From: Sva-07 sp963752815 | Lineage (GTDB): Bacteria; Actinomycetota; Acidimicrobiia; Acidimicrobiales; Ilumatobacteraceae | Direction: 5' to 3' | DNA: 64,000 nucleotides | NCBI GenBank assembly: GCA_963752815.1 | Contig: CAVVZI010000006.1 | Location: 496,001 to 560,000 of the forward strand | Part shown: piece by piece, positions 16,284-24,752 of the stretch | Position numbering within the stretch: position 1 is the first letter of the stretch | How the letters are laid out: every line of letters starts with the position of its first letter | Program-made: the position numbers and the translations under genes | The notes under the pieces: model-generated | Told to the model about the DNA's origin: nothing | The model's database searches: none | Seen by the model: the letters and a program-made list of their open reading frames with translations, nothing else

Positions 16284-16955
16284 CAGTTGAACGTGGCGGT
16301 GGCGGCGATGATCTCGTCGTGCTCGGTGGCGGCGAGCTCGGGGACCTGGGCGCGCAAGGACATCACGACACCGAGGCGCACGACGTCGGAACGGCGGACG
16401 AACACGGCACGCAGGTTGTTGAGCATGCGGATCACGATGTCGCGGTGCGGAGGTGGGCGCGAGGAACTCGTCGCTCCAGGTCGCGCCGGCACCGGTGACC
16501 TTGTGGAACAGGTCGGCCGCCGCGGTCCGGTCGAGTCGTTGCGGGCCGTGGAACGGGTCGTAGAACGCATCGGGATCGTCGGCGACGCCCACGATGAAAT
16601 GAGCCGGCATCCCGACCCCGAACAGCGGCACACCGACCCGGCGGGCGACTTCGATCATCAGCACCGACAGCGTGATCGGGATCCCGACCCGGGTGGCGAT
16701 CACCCGGTCGAGGCACGAGTTCCGCCAGTCGTAGTACGACGATTCGTTCCCGGTGAAGGCGAGTGTCGAGAACAGGTAGCGCGCCACGCCGTCGGCCGTC
16801 GGCGTGGGACAGTCGCCGGCCAGCCGGTCGAGCGCCGCGAGCCACTCGATGTCGTCGAGCCCCGGCCGGAGCGCCGCGGCGATCAGCAACGCCGCCTCGT
16901 CGAGAATCACCTCGCCCCCGACCGCCATCATCGTGGCGAAGTGCGACGTCGACAT
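16283..16955 (-). CDS. SirB1-like transglutaminase-fold protein (one frameshift)
   Basis: With one base removed near 16448 this gives about 223 aa. Segments FSTLAFTGNESSYYDWRNSC, DRVIATRVGIPITLSVLMIE and GVGMPAHFIVGVADDPDAFY match the SirB1/transglutaminase-like-2 domain; the C-terminal frame continues RDIVIRMLNNLRAVFVRR, the usual family ending. Members are generally uncharacterised. TACCGT (16968-16963) lies 7 nt before the ATG. The gene is divergent from the acyl-CoA ligase with 35 bp between starts. The extra base fits a G inserted in TCC-G-CAC on the coding strand. Confidence 0.78.
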
Positions 16956-16990
16956 CGACTGAACGGTACCGGTCGACTACGTTCCGCCTC
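16956..16990. promoter_or_regulatory. Divergent promoters of SirB1-like gene and acyl-CoA ligase
   Basis: Leftward TACCGT (16968-16963) is 7 nt from the SirB1 ATG; rightward TACGTT (16978-16983) is 7 nt from the ligase ATG. The two boxes are 9 bp apart, both with leaderless spacing and without Shine-Dalgarno sites. Confidence 0.5.
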
Positions 16991-18541
16991 ATGTTCCCTG
17001 GTGCCCATCTCGCTGCCCACGCCGACAAACCGGCACTCATCATGGGCGGATCCGGATTCACGCAGACCTTCGCCGAACTCGACGCGGCCGCGAACCGGCT
17101 CAGCCACCTGCTGCGATCGGCCGGCCTCGAACCGGGCGATCACATCGCGATCTGCATGGAGAACCACGACCGGTATCTCGAAGTCGTGTGGGGCTGCCAC
17201 TACGCCGGACTCGTCTACACCTGCACGTCGTCCCGACTGCAGAGCGGCGAACTCGAGTACATCCTCAACGACTGCGAGGCGCGGGCCTTCATCACCTCGC
17301 AGTACAAGGCCGAACAGGCCGCCGAGATCGTGGCCAACACGCCGGGGGTCGAGCTGCGGCTCATGCTCGACGGCGTGATCGACGGCTACGAGAGCTACGA
17401 GGACGCGGTCGCCGAGCAGCCGGTCGAGCCCCTCGAACACCGCATCGCCGGCACCGACATGCTGTACTCGTCCGGCACGACCGGCCGTCCGAAGGGCGTG
17501 GCGCTCCCGTTCAAGGCGACGCCGATGGCCGAAGGGACATCAGGGGTGCTCGGGTTGAGCCAGATGCTGTTCGGCGTCGACGACACGAAGATCTACCTCT
17601 CCCCCGCGCCGTACTACCACGCCGCTCCGTTGCGCTTCTGCCTCGCGACGCAGGCCCTCGGCAGCACCGTGGTGGCGATGGAGCACTTCGACCCCGAGGA
17701 GTACCTGCGGCTCGTCGAGCGCTACCACGTCACGCACAGCCAGGTCGTGCCGACGATGTTCATCCGCATGCTCAAGCTGCCCGAGGAGGTGCGCGCGAAG
17801 TACGACGTGTCGTCGCTGGAGTGCGTGATCCACGCGGCCGCTCCGTGCCCGGCGCCGATCAAGAAGCAGATGATCGAGTGGTTCGGCCCGGTGATCCACG
17901 AGTACTACGCGGGGACCGAGGGGAACGGGTTCGTGTACTGCAACAGCGCCATGTGGCTCGCCCACGAGGGCACGGTGGGCACACCGATCGGCTGCACCGT
18001 GCACATCGTCGGCGAGGACGGCGAGGAAGTCCCGCAGGGTGAGTCGGGCACCGTGTTCTTCGAGGGCGGCGCCACGTTCGAGTACCACAACGACCCGGAG
18101 AAGACGAAGGGGTCACGGCACCCCAAGGGCTGGTCGACGCTCGGTGACGTCGGCTATCTCGACGCCGACAACTTCTTGTACCTCACCGACCGCAAGGCGT
18201 ACATGATCATTTCAGGCGGCGTGAACATCTACCCCCAAGAGGCGGAGAACGTGCTCGTCACCCACCCCAAGGTGGTCGACGTCGCCGTGTTCGGCGTCCC
18301 CAACGACGACTTCGGCGAGGAGGTCAAGGCGGTCGTGCAGCCCGTCGAGATGCCGGCCGACGACGCCGCGGCTGCGGCGCTCGCCTCGGAGCTCATCCAG
18401 TTCTGCCGGTCGGAACTGGCCGACGTGAAGTGCCCGCGATCGATCGACTTCCGCCCCGAACTCCCCCGCCACCCGACGGGCAAGCTCTACAAGCGGATCC
18501 TCAAGGACGAGTACTGGAGCCAGGCAGGACGTTCGATCTGA
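16991..18541 (+). CDS. Acyl-CoA synthetase (AMP-dependent ligase, FadD-like)
   Basis: Predicted 516 aa. All adenylation motifs are present: MLYSSGTTGRPKGVAL (P-loop), EYYAGTEGNG, TLGDVGYLDADNFLYLTDR, MIISGGVNIYPQEAENVL and the C-terminal PTGKLYKR with the catalytic Lys. It activates a carboxylic acid to acyl-AMP and then acyl-CoA. The lack of an N-terminal extension resembles FadD13/FadD4-like short forms. Substrate unknown, probably a fatty or aromatic/steroid-derived acid. The stop is 16 bp from that of the convergent gene. Confidence 0.93.
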   Translation: MFPGAHLAAHADKPALIMGGSGFTQTFAELDAAANRLSHLLRSAGLEPGDHIAICMENHDRYLEVVWGCHYAGLVYTCTSSRLQSGELEYILNDCEARAFITSQYKAEQAAEIVANTPGVELRLMLDGVIDGYESYEDAVAEQPVEPLEHRIAGTDMLYSSGTTGRPKGVALPFKATPMAEGTSGVLGLSQMLFGVDDTKIYLSPAPYYHAAPLRFCLATQALGSTVVAMEHFDPEEYLRLVERYHVTHSQVVPTMFIRMLKLPEEVRAKYDVSSLECVIHAAAPCPAPIKKQMIEWFGPVIHEYYAGTEGNGFVYCNSAMWLAHEGTVGTPIGCTVHIVGEDGEEVPQGESGTVFFEGGATFEYHNDPEKTKGSRHPKGWSTLGDVGYLDADNFLYLTDRKAYMIISGGVNIYPQEAENVLVTHPKVVDVAVFGVPNDDFGEEVKAVVQPVEMPADDAAAAALASELIQFCRSELADVKCPRSIDFRPELPRHPTGKLYKRILKDEYWSQAGRSI

Positions 18542-18557
18542 GCGCCCCTCGGCCGTC

Positions 18558-19160
18558 TCAGGCGCTGACCAGCCAGGGATCCTTGATGTCGATGTACCTC
18601 TCGACCTTCATCAGCCGCTCCCATTCGTCGAACATCGATGCCATGTCCTTCGACATCTCGCCCTTTTCACCCTTGCGCGCCTCGGCCTCGGAGGTGAAGT
18701 AGGCCACCTCGGTGAACTCCCCGTCGCCGAAATAGGCGGTCACCGAGCCCAGGAGATCGGGCCGCATCTCGGCGAGTACCTGGTCGGCGTCATGTTCGAG
18801 TTGGTCGAGCCTGCGACGATCCGCGACGTGCCCTTCCATCACCTGGACGAAGTGGGCGCTGTCGAGCTCACCGTGGCTCATGAGTTGCACGTCGTCGGTG
18901 TCGTGGAACCGGACCGGTCCGTCGAAGCACTTCTCCGTCTCCGCCCACCAAGCGCCCTGTTCGGGTCGATCGCTGTTGCGCTGCGCCGCGTCACGACTTT
19001 CGAAGCGAGCGATCAAGATGCAGTCGCCCGACGACGTGCAACCGCCGGTCGAGCCGAGATACCCGATCGCCCCTGGCATCAGATCCCGTTGCCAGATGTC
19101 GAGACGTTCGTGCAATTCGTCAGGGCGTTCCGTGCGCCCCTCGATGACCTGGATGAACAT
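18558..19160 (-). CDS. Two-domain ABM-like (dimeric alpha-beta barrel) protein
   Basis: Predicted 200 aa. Two tandem copies of a ferredoxin-like/antibiotic-monooxygenase-type fold are apparent: FIQVIEGRTERPDELHERLD ... CILIARFESRDAAQRNSD, and FVQVMEGHVADRRRLDQLEH ... TEVAYFTSEAEARKGEKG. Repeats start about 110 residues apart. No catalytic motif known to me is visible; function unknown. It has one of the best Shine-Dalgarno sites in the window (AAGGAGG, 6 nt before the ATG), so its mRNA is leadered. Confidence 0.75.
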   Translation of the reverse strand: MFIQVIEGRTERPDELHERLDIWQRDLMPGAIGYLGSTGGCTSSGDCILIARFESRDAAQRNSDRPEQGAWWAETEKCFDGPVRFHDTDDVQLMSHGELDSAHFVQVMEGHVADRRRLDQLEHDADQVLAEMRPDLLGSVTAYFGDGEFTEVAYFTSEAEARKGEKGEMSKDMASMFDEWERLMKVERYIDIKDPWLVSA

Positions 19161-19297
19161 TGTTGACCTCCTTCGAGTCGAGAAATTTGACGCTTCCAGC
19201 CTGCGCCTCGACCGCAAGGTCGTCAAGCCGAAGTCACCTCCCAGGGAGGTCGCACTGGACGCGAATAGGGCAATCGAGCTGACTGTTATCGTTCGGA

Positions 19298-20071
19298 ATC
19301 CCCGAGTTCTCCCACCCCTTTCTCGACTGGCCCGGGCCGATCGCGTTCGCCCATCGCGGCGGCACGAGCGAGTTCCCCGAGAACACGATGCCGGCGTTCG
19401 AGCACGCCGTGTCCGTCGGCTTCCGGTATCTCGAGACCGACGTGCACGTCACGAAGGACGGCGTGCTCGTCGCCTTCCACGACACCGACCTGAACCGGAC
19501 GTGCGGTCATCCGGGCGAGATCATCGACATGACCTGGGCCGAGATCGCCGAGCTGCGGGTGGACGGTCGCGAACCGATTCCGCTGATGCGCGACCTCCTC
19601 GAACGCTGGCCCGACGTGCGCTTCAACATCGACTGCAAGGCCGACACCGCACTCGAGCCTCTCGCCGCGCTGATCGCCTCGACCGCGGCGATCGAGCGGG
19701 TGTGCATCGGATCGTTCAGCCACCGCCGGCTGACCCGGCTCCGCAAACTCTGCGGGCCCGGTCTCCTGACGTGTCTCAGCCCACCGGAGATCGCGTCACT
19801 GCGAATCCTCCGGCGCGTGTGGGGTTCCAGCCCGCGGGTCGCCCAGGTGCCGATCACCGCTGGGAACGAGGACAGCCTGTTCCACGTGACCCTCGTCAAC
19901 GAGCGCTTCATCCGGGACGCGCATCGGGAGCATCTGCCGGTGCATGTGTGGACGATCGACGACGAAGCCGAGATCGACCGCCTTCTCGATCTCGGCGTCG
20001 ACGGCATCATGACCGACCATCCGGAACTGCTACGACAGGTCTTCGAGCGGCGCGGCGTCTGGTACCAGTGA
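19298..20071 (+). CDS. Glycerophosphodiester phosphodiesterase family protein, apparent ATC start
   Basis: About 257 aa. The N-terminal motif needed for catalysis, FAHRGGTSEFPENTMPAFEHA (HRGG and ENT), lies upstream of the first ATG (19388), so translation must start earlier. That frame is open only from 19283 and has no ATG, GTG or TTG before HRGG. A TATCGT box at 19287-19292 is followed after 5 nt by ATC at 19298, just where other genes here have ATG. The catalytic set continues with ETDVHVTKDGVLVAFHD and NIDCKAD. It hydrolyses glycerophosphodiesters. ATC may be a rare start or a one-base error for ATG. The 3' end overlaps the next, convergent gene by 42 bp. Confidence 0.8.
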   Translation: MPEFSHPFLDWPGPIAFAHRGGTSEFPENTMPAFEHAVSVGFRYLETDVHVTKDGVLVAFHDTDLNRTCGHPGEIIDMTWAEIAELRVDGREPIPLMRDLLERWPDVRFNIDCKADTALEPLAALIASTAAIERVCIGSFSHRRLTRLRKLCGPGLLTCLSPPEIASLRILRRVWGSSPRVAQVPITAGNEDSLFHVTLVNERFIRDAHREHLPVHVWTIDDEAEIDRLLDLGVDGIMTDHPELLRQVFERRGVWYQ

Positions 20072-20539
20072 CGCCACCGGCGTCGGTGCGGCGCCCGAGC
20101 GGCCCGGCGTGTCGAGGGCGAACAACGACATCGCGCCGCCCACGACCATCGTGGCGCCACCGAGCGCGCTGACGAGCGAGCCCCAGCGACTGCCGAGGAG
20201 AATCGAGTCGGGAGCGCTCCACACCGCCGCCCCGACCAGGCTGACGACCAGGCCGACGACGACGGCGATCCCCGCCGCCACGCGGCCCCCGATCCACCAC
20301 GTGGCGACGATGGCGATCACGACCGACAGCGGCGCCATCGGCCATGTGCGCAGGGCCAGCCCGACCGGGCCACCGCGGGCGTAACCCAGGCGCACGACGA
20401 CGTCGGCCAGCTCGAAACTCGACCGGCTGGCCGACCCGCTGTGGACCCACGGCCCGAACATTCCGACGATCGAGACCACGCCTCCCACGGTGACGGCGCC
20501 GATCGCGATCGATCGGCGGTGACCGGCGCTGACAGGCAT
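20030..20539 (-). CDS. Four-helix membrane protein of unknown function
   Basis: Predicted 169 aa with four hydrophobic segments: AIGAVTVGGVVSIVGMFGPW, MAPLSVVIAIVATWWIGG, AAGIAVVVGLVVSLVGAAVW and LVSALGGATMVVGGAMSLFA. No family recognised. TACGCT (20552-20547) is 7 nt before the ATG. Its 3' end runs 42 bp into the convergent GDPD gene. Confidence 0.65.
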   Translation of the reverse strand: MPVSAGHRRSIAIGAVTVGGVVSIVGMFGPWVHSGSASRSSFELADVVVRLGYARGGPVGLALRTWPMAPLSVVIAIVATWWIGGRVAAGIAVVVGLVVSLVGAAVWSAPDSILLGSRWGSLVSALGGATMVVGGAMSLFALDTPGRSGAAPTPVASLVPDAAPLEDLS

Positions 20540-20562
20540 TCCCGACAGCGTATGGTCGGCCT
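20540..20562. promoter_or_regulatory. Second divergent overlapping -10 pair
   Basis: The sequence AGCGTATGGT (20547-20556) gives TACGCT leftward, 7 nt before the membrane-protein ATG, and TATGGT rightward, 6 nt before a GTG at 20563. It has the same plan as AGCGTAGGGT between pgsA and the HIT gene. Confidence 0.45.
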
Positions 20563-20615
20563 GTGCCGGCATCCGACCTCTCACCGACCGATCGCCGGGA
20601 CCGCCGTGGAGGTCC

Positions 20616-22190
20616 GTGCGGGCGCCCAACCACCTCGTCGCTTCGGCCGACCATCTGGCCACGTCGGCCGGCGTGGCAACGTTCCACGACGGGGGCAACG
20701 CGGTCGACGCCGCGCTCGCCACGAACGCCGTCCTCGCCGTCACGGCCCCGCACCTGTGCGGCATGGGCGGCGACCTCTTCGCCATCGTCCACCGCGAGGA
20801 CCCGTCGGGCCGGACCGAGGTCGCGGCGTTGAATGCCAGCGGGCGCGCGGGTTCGGGAGCCGATCCCGCAGCGATGCGCGCCGACGGCCTGACGGCGATG
20901 CCGTTCAAGCTCGACATCCGATCGGTCACGGTGCCGGGGTGCGTCGACGGCTGGATGGCGCTCCACGAGCGCTTCGGGAGCATCCCGATCGAGCGACTCC
21001 TCGCTCCGGCACGGGCGCTGGCGGCCGACGGGTTCCCGGCCAGCCCGCTGCTCGTCGCCTCGCTCGGCCGGCTCGATCAGCGGTCGCGCGAACAGCTCGG
21101 CGAACTCGCCGAGCAGGCCACGCGGGCGGGGGCCCGCGTGCGGCGTCCCGGCCTCGCACTGGCACTCGCCGCCCTGGCGCGAGGCGGCCGCGACTCGTTC
21201 TACGGGGGCGCGTTCGGCGAGGGGCTGATGGCGCTCGGCGACGGTCTCTTCGTCGACGACGACCTCGCCACGTCGCAGGCGACATGGGAGCAACCGCTCA
21301 CGACGAGCGCGTTCGGTGTCGACCTCCACACGATCGCCCCCAACTCCCAGGGCTATCTGACGCTCGGCGCCTGCCGCCTCGCCGACCGCCTCGACCTCCC
21401 CGACGACCCGGATGATCCGCGTTGGGCGCACCTCCTGATCGAGGCCGCCACGGCAGCCGGTTTCGACCGCCCCGACGTTCTCCACGACCGCGCCGACGGG
21501 CGCATGCTGCTCGCCGCGATCGACGCCCGGCTCGATCTCGTCGATCCGGACCGGGCATCGACGCGCGGGCTCCCGACCGCCGCCGGCGACACGACCTATC
21601 TCTGCACGGCCGGAACCGACCGCCGCGGCGTGCGGATGGGCGTGTCGCTCATCCAGTCGAACGCCTCGGGCTTCGGCAGCCATCTGGTCGAGCCGACGAC
21701 CGGCATCAACCTCCACAATCGTGGGATCGGCTTCCACCTCGCGGCGGAGCACCCGGCCGAGCTCGCTCCGGGTCGCCGGCCGCCACACACGCTGTCGCCC
21801 GCCCTCGCCAGCCGGGAGGGAGCGTTGGCGGCGGTGTTCGGCACGATGGGCGGCGACGCGCAGCCGCAGATCCTGTTGCAGCTCGCCACCCGGCTCTTCC
21901 GCCACCGGCAGTCACCCGCGACGGCGATCAACGCCGGCCGCTGGGCACTCCATGGCCCCGCCACCGGCTTCGACACGTGGACCGCACCCGACCACATCGG
22001 CGTCTCCGTCGAGGGGCACGCACCCGGGTCGTGGACCCGCGATCTGGCCGACCTCGGCCACCGCACGTCCGCCGGACCCGCCTGGGACTCGGGCTTCGGC
22101 CACGCACATGCCATCGTCGTGGAGCCCGACGGGATGTTCGCCGGCGCGGCCGATCCACGAACCCTGATCGGTTCCGCCGCCGGCGGCTGA
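20616..22190 (+). CDS. Gamma-glutamyltransferase family protein
   Basis: Predicted 524 aa from the GTG at 20616. It begins with the Ggt core RAPNHLVASADHLATSAG, then GGNAVDAALATNAVLAV, CGMGGDLFAIV and GSVTVPGCVDGW-like VTVPGCVDGWMALHERFG. The autoprocessing site is AAGDTTYLC, with nucleophile Thr326 or Thr327, followed by SLIQSNASGFGSHLV. Ggt enzymes cleave gamma-glutamyl amides such as glutathione. No signal peptide is visible, so it may be cytoplasmic. A promoter-spaced GTG at 20563 in another frame encodes MPASDLSPTDRRDRRGG; one missing base would join it to this frame. Confidence 0.88.
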   Translation: MRAPNHLVASADHLATSAGVATFHDGGNAVDAALATNAVLAVTAPHLCGMGGDLFAIVHREDPSGRTEVAALNASGRAGSGADPAAMRADGLTAMPFKLDIRSVTVPGCVDGWMALHERFGSIPIERLLAPARALAADGFPASPLLVASLGRLDQRSREQLGELAEQATRAGARVRRPGLALALAALARGGRDSFYGGAFGEGLMALGDGLFVDDDLATSQATWEQPLTTSAFGVDLHTIAPNSQGYLTLGACRLADRLDLPDDPDDPRWAHLLIEAATAAGFDRPDVLHDRADGRMLLAAIDARLDLVDPDRASTRGLPTAAGDTTYLCTAGTDRRGVRMGVSLIQSNASGFGSHLVEPTTGINLHNRGIGFHLAAEHPAELAPGRRPPHTLSPALASREGALAAVFGTMGGDAQPQILLQLATRLFRHRQSPATAINAGRWALHGPATGFDTWTAPDHIGVSVEGHAPGSWTRDLADLGHRTSAGPAWDSGFGHAHAIVVEPDGMFAGAADPRTLIGSAAGG

Positions 22191-22236
22191 CGCTCGATCC
22201 CGGCACGCCGCCGCCGACCCCGGGGCTCCGATCGAC

Positions 22237-22286
22237 GTTTGCGTCAGGATTTCGGAGAGCCGGCCCTCAGAAATCTTGACGCAAAC
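22237..22286. terminator. 17-bp hairpin in the convergent Ggt / LLM gap
   Basis: GTTTGCGTCAGGATTTC (22237-22253) pairs with GAAATCTTGACGCAAAC (22270-22286) with one G-T pair. It lies between two convergent stops (22190 and 22305) and is rich in A/T at the loop side. Probable bidirectional terminator. Confidence 0.5.
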
Positions 22287-22304
22287 GATGTCTGTGCCGT
22301 CGCG

Positions 22305-23487
22305 TCAGGACAGGAGCGGGACGACCTCTTCGGCGAACCGGGCCATCTGCTCGTCGGCCTTCTTGTACGGGTCGCCGAGCAGGTGCGGGAAGATCGTGAG
22401 GTGTTCGAAACCGAGGAGGTCGCGGAGGAACTGCACTTCCGCGGCGACGTGTTCGGGCGGGCCGACGAGCATCGTCTTGTTCTCGATCGACTCGTCGAGC
22501 GTCGGGATCAGGCCGGGCGCCGACGGTTTGCCGTCGGGGCCCATGTAGCCGCGGCTCCAGCCGTACGGCCCGAGGAACTTCCAGAACTCGTCGTGGCCCG
22601 CGAGCGCCGTTGCCCGAGCCTCCTCCATCGTGTCTTCGACCCGCACGTTCACCACCAGCATCCGCTTCTCGTGGTCGGCGAGCTCGTGCCCGTCGTGGGC
22701 CGCCGCGTAGTTCTCGGCGTAGCGGTCCCAGAACCGCTTGATGAACGAGTAGTGCTGGTTCCAGAACACCGCCCCGTGGTCGACGACCGGCACGTAGTCG
22801 AGGGTCGGCGGCGAGGTGACCGCCTGCCAGATCTCGAACGGGATACAACGGCCGCGGCACGAGCGAGAGGCTCTGCACCGTCGAGCCCCGATCCGGGATG
22901 CCCGGGAGCGGAATCTGGAAGTGTTTGCCCTGGTAGGAGAACGATTCCTCTGACAGCGCGCGCCGCACGATCTCCATCGACTCCTCGAACACCTCGCGGT
23001 TGAACGCATCGTCGGCGGCCTGATCGGGATTGTCCTGCGAGCCGATCGACACGCCCTTGTCGTTGAGGTGCAACACCTCGCGGGGCACGGTGCCGCGACC
23101 CACGCCGAGTATCGCCCGGCCGCCGGACAGGTTGTGGAGCGTGGCGAAGTCCTCGGCGAGACGCAACGGGTTCCACTGCGGCACCACGTTGAACATCGAG
23201 CCGAACCGCAGCGTCGTGGTCTGCGCGGCGATCCACGTGGAGATCAGCAACCCGTTCGGGATGACCTCGTAGCCCTCGTACTGGAAGTGGTGCTCGGTCG
23301 TCCAGAACGAGTCGTACCCGAGGCGTTCGGCCTCCTTCGCGGAGTTGACGTAGTCGAGGGTGGCCTTCCAACAGTCTTCGTTCGAGAACCGACGGTCCAT
23401 CGGCGCGGGCGCGCCGGCTCCGGCATCATCCATCTCGACACCGCCGAAGAAGAATGCGCCCAATTTCAGTTCCGGTCGATCGCTCAT
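22305..23487 (-). CDS. LLM-class flavin-dependent oxidoreductase (one frameshift)
   Basis: One base removed near 22841 gives about 393 aa. The luciferase-like fold is clear: AKEAERLGYDSFWTTEHHF, LLISTWIAAQTTTLRFGSMF, NPLRLAEDFATLHNLSGGR and ILGVGRGTVPREV in the first half; FEIWQAVTSPP, MLVVNVRVEDTMEEA and VGPPEHVAAEV in the second. Such enzymes use F420H2 or FMNH2 to oxygenate or reduce small molecules. The gene is divergent from a cytosine-deaminase-like gene with 18 bp between starts, so the two may share a pathway. The extra base fits a C in TATCCC-G. Confidence 0.82.
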
Positions 23488-23505
23488 GGACGTAGTTTCG
23501 CGCAC

Positions 23506-24702
23506 ATGCCCGCGACGCTCCTCATGAACGCACGACTGGACGGGACCGATGTTCTGACCGACGTGCACGTGGTCGACGGGCACATCCATGCCATCGGGTC
23601 GATCGAACTCGATCCGGGCGTCGAGGCGATCGATCTCGAAGGCCGGCTCGTCATTCCGGCGGCGATCGAGCCGCACGCCCACCTCGACAAGGCGTTCCTG
23701 GCCGAGCGCATCGCCAACCCGACCGGCGACCTCCTGGGCGCCATCGAGGCGATGGCCGCCAACCGCCATCTCACGACGGTGGACGACATCGCCGAGCGGG
23801 CCGAGCGCGCCGCCCGGCTGATGGCGAGCAACGGCTACGTCGCGGTACGGACCCACGTCGATGTCACGCTCGAGAACGACCTGCGCAGCGTGGAGGCCCT
23901 CACCGCGGTGCGCGAACAGCTCGCCGATCTGATCTCGATCGAGATCGTCGCGCTCTGCGGTTGGCCCGTCACCGGCAGCGGTGGAGCGGATCAGCGGGCG
24001 TTGCTCCGCGAAGCGATGGCGGCGGGCGCCGACGTCGTCGGTGGGTGTCCGCATCTCGACGACGACATCGGTGGGGCGATCGAGTTCTTCCTCGGCGTCG
24101 CGACCGACCTCGGCGTCGGCGTCGATCTGCACACCGACGAGACGCTCGATCCGACGGTGGACGGTCTCAGCGACCTGTGCCGTGCGGTACTCGCCGGGTT
24201 CGCCGGGCCCGTCACGGCGAGCCACTGCGTGAGCCTCGGCCAGCGCCCCTTCGCCGACCAGCGGCGAGTGGCCGAGCTCGTCGCCGCGGCCGGCGTGAAG
24301 ATTGTCACACTGCCCCACACGAACCTGTTCCTCCAGGGTCGTGGCCGGGCACCGATGCCGCGCGGGTTGACCGCGGTCGCCGCCCTGCACGAGGCCGGCG
24401 CGACCGTCGCCGCCGGCGCCGACAACCTCCAGGATCCGTTCAATCCGGTCGGGCGCGCCTGCCCGTTCGAGACCGCCGGACTGATGATCATGGCCGCTCA
24501 TCTCACGCCCCAGGAGGCCTGGCGGGCGGTCTCGTCCGCGCCGGCCTGCGTGCTCGGCGTCGAGTCGCCGGCCGTGATGGTCGGCGCACCGGCGCACCTG
24601 ATCGCCGTCGCCGCCACGACGTTGCGAGAGGCGATCGCGCTCGGACCGGCCGACCGTCTCCGGTTGCGATTCGGCCGGCCGATCGGCGAAATCCAGAGTT
24701 AA
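23506..24702 (+). CDS. Cytosine-deaminase-like metal-dependent amidohydrolase
   Basis: Predicted 398 aa. CodA-type features: IPAAIEPHAHLDKAFL (metal-binding HxH plus Lys), RTHVDVT, DLHTDET, TASHCVSLGQ, and AAGADNLQDPFNPVG with the catalytic Asp. The HAHLDKAF element is shared by cytosine, isoguanine and creatinine deaminases and by atrazine-ring-type hydrolases; creatinine deaminase is worth considering because a creatininase and a carbamoylase-like hydrolase lie nearby. TAGTTT (23493-23498) is 7 nt before the ATG. An SDR and an ABC importer follow on the same strand. Confidence 0.85.
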   Translation: MPATLLMNARLDGTDVLTDVHVVDGHIHAIGSIELDPGVEAIDLEGRLVIPAAIEPHAHLDKAFLAERIANPTGDLLGAIEAMAANRHLTTVDDIAERAERAARLMASNGYVAVRTHVDVTLENDLRSVEALTAVREQLADLISIEIVALCGWPVTGSGGADQRALLREAMAAGADVVGGCPHLDDDIGGAIEFFLGVATDLGVGVDLHTDETLDPTVDGLSDLCRAVLAGFAGPVTASHCVSLGQRPFADQRRVAELVAAAGVKIVTLPHTNLFLQGRGRAPMPRGLTAVAALHEAGATVAAGADNLQDPFNPVGRACPFETAGLMIMAAHLTPQEAWRAVSSAPACVLGVESPAVMVGAPAHLIAVAATTLREAIALGPADRLRLRFGRPIGEIQS

Positions 24703-24752
24703 CAGAGGCGCGAGCGGGGGCTTTCGCGGTCACCAATTAGGATGACGCGATC

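Noticed and set aside
20007..21905. A 632-codon minus-strand frame opposite the gamma-glutamyltransferase gene
   Set aside because: Shadow of a real GC-rich gene; only its last part overlaps a real membrane protein in another frame.
22267..24597. Long minus-strand frame of 776 codons running through the LLM gene
   Set aside because: The first half is antisense to the CodA-like gene; only the portion from 23487 is genuine, and the end beyond about 22841 is frame-shifted.
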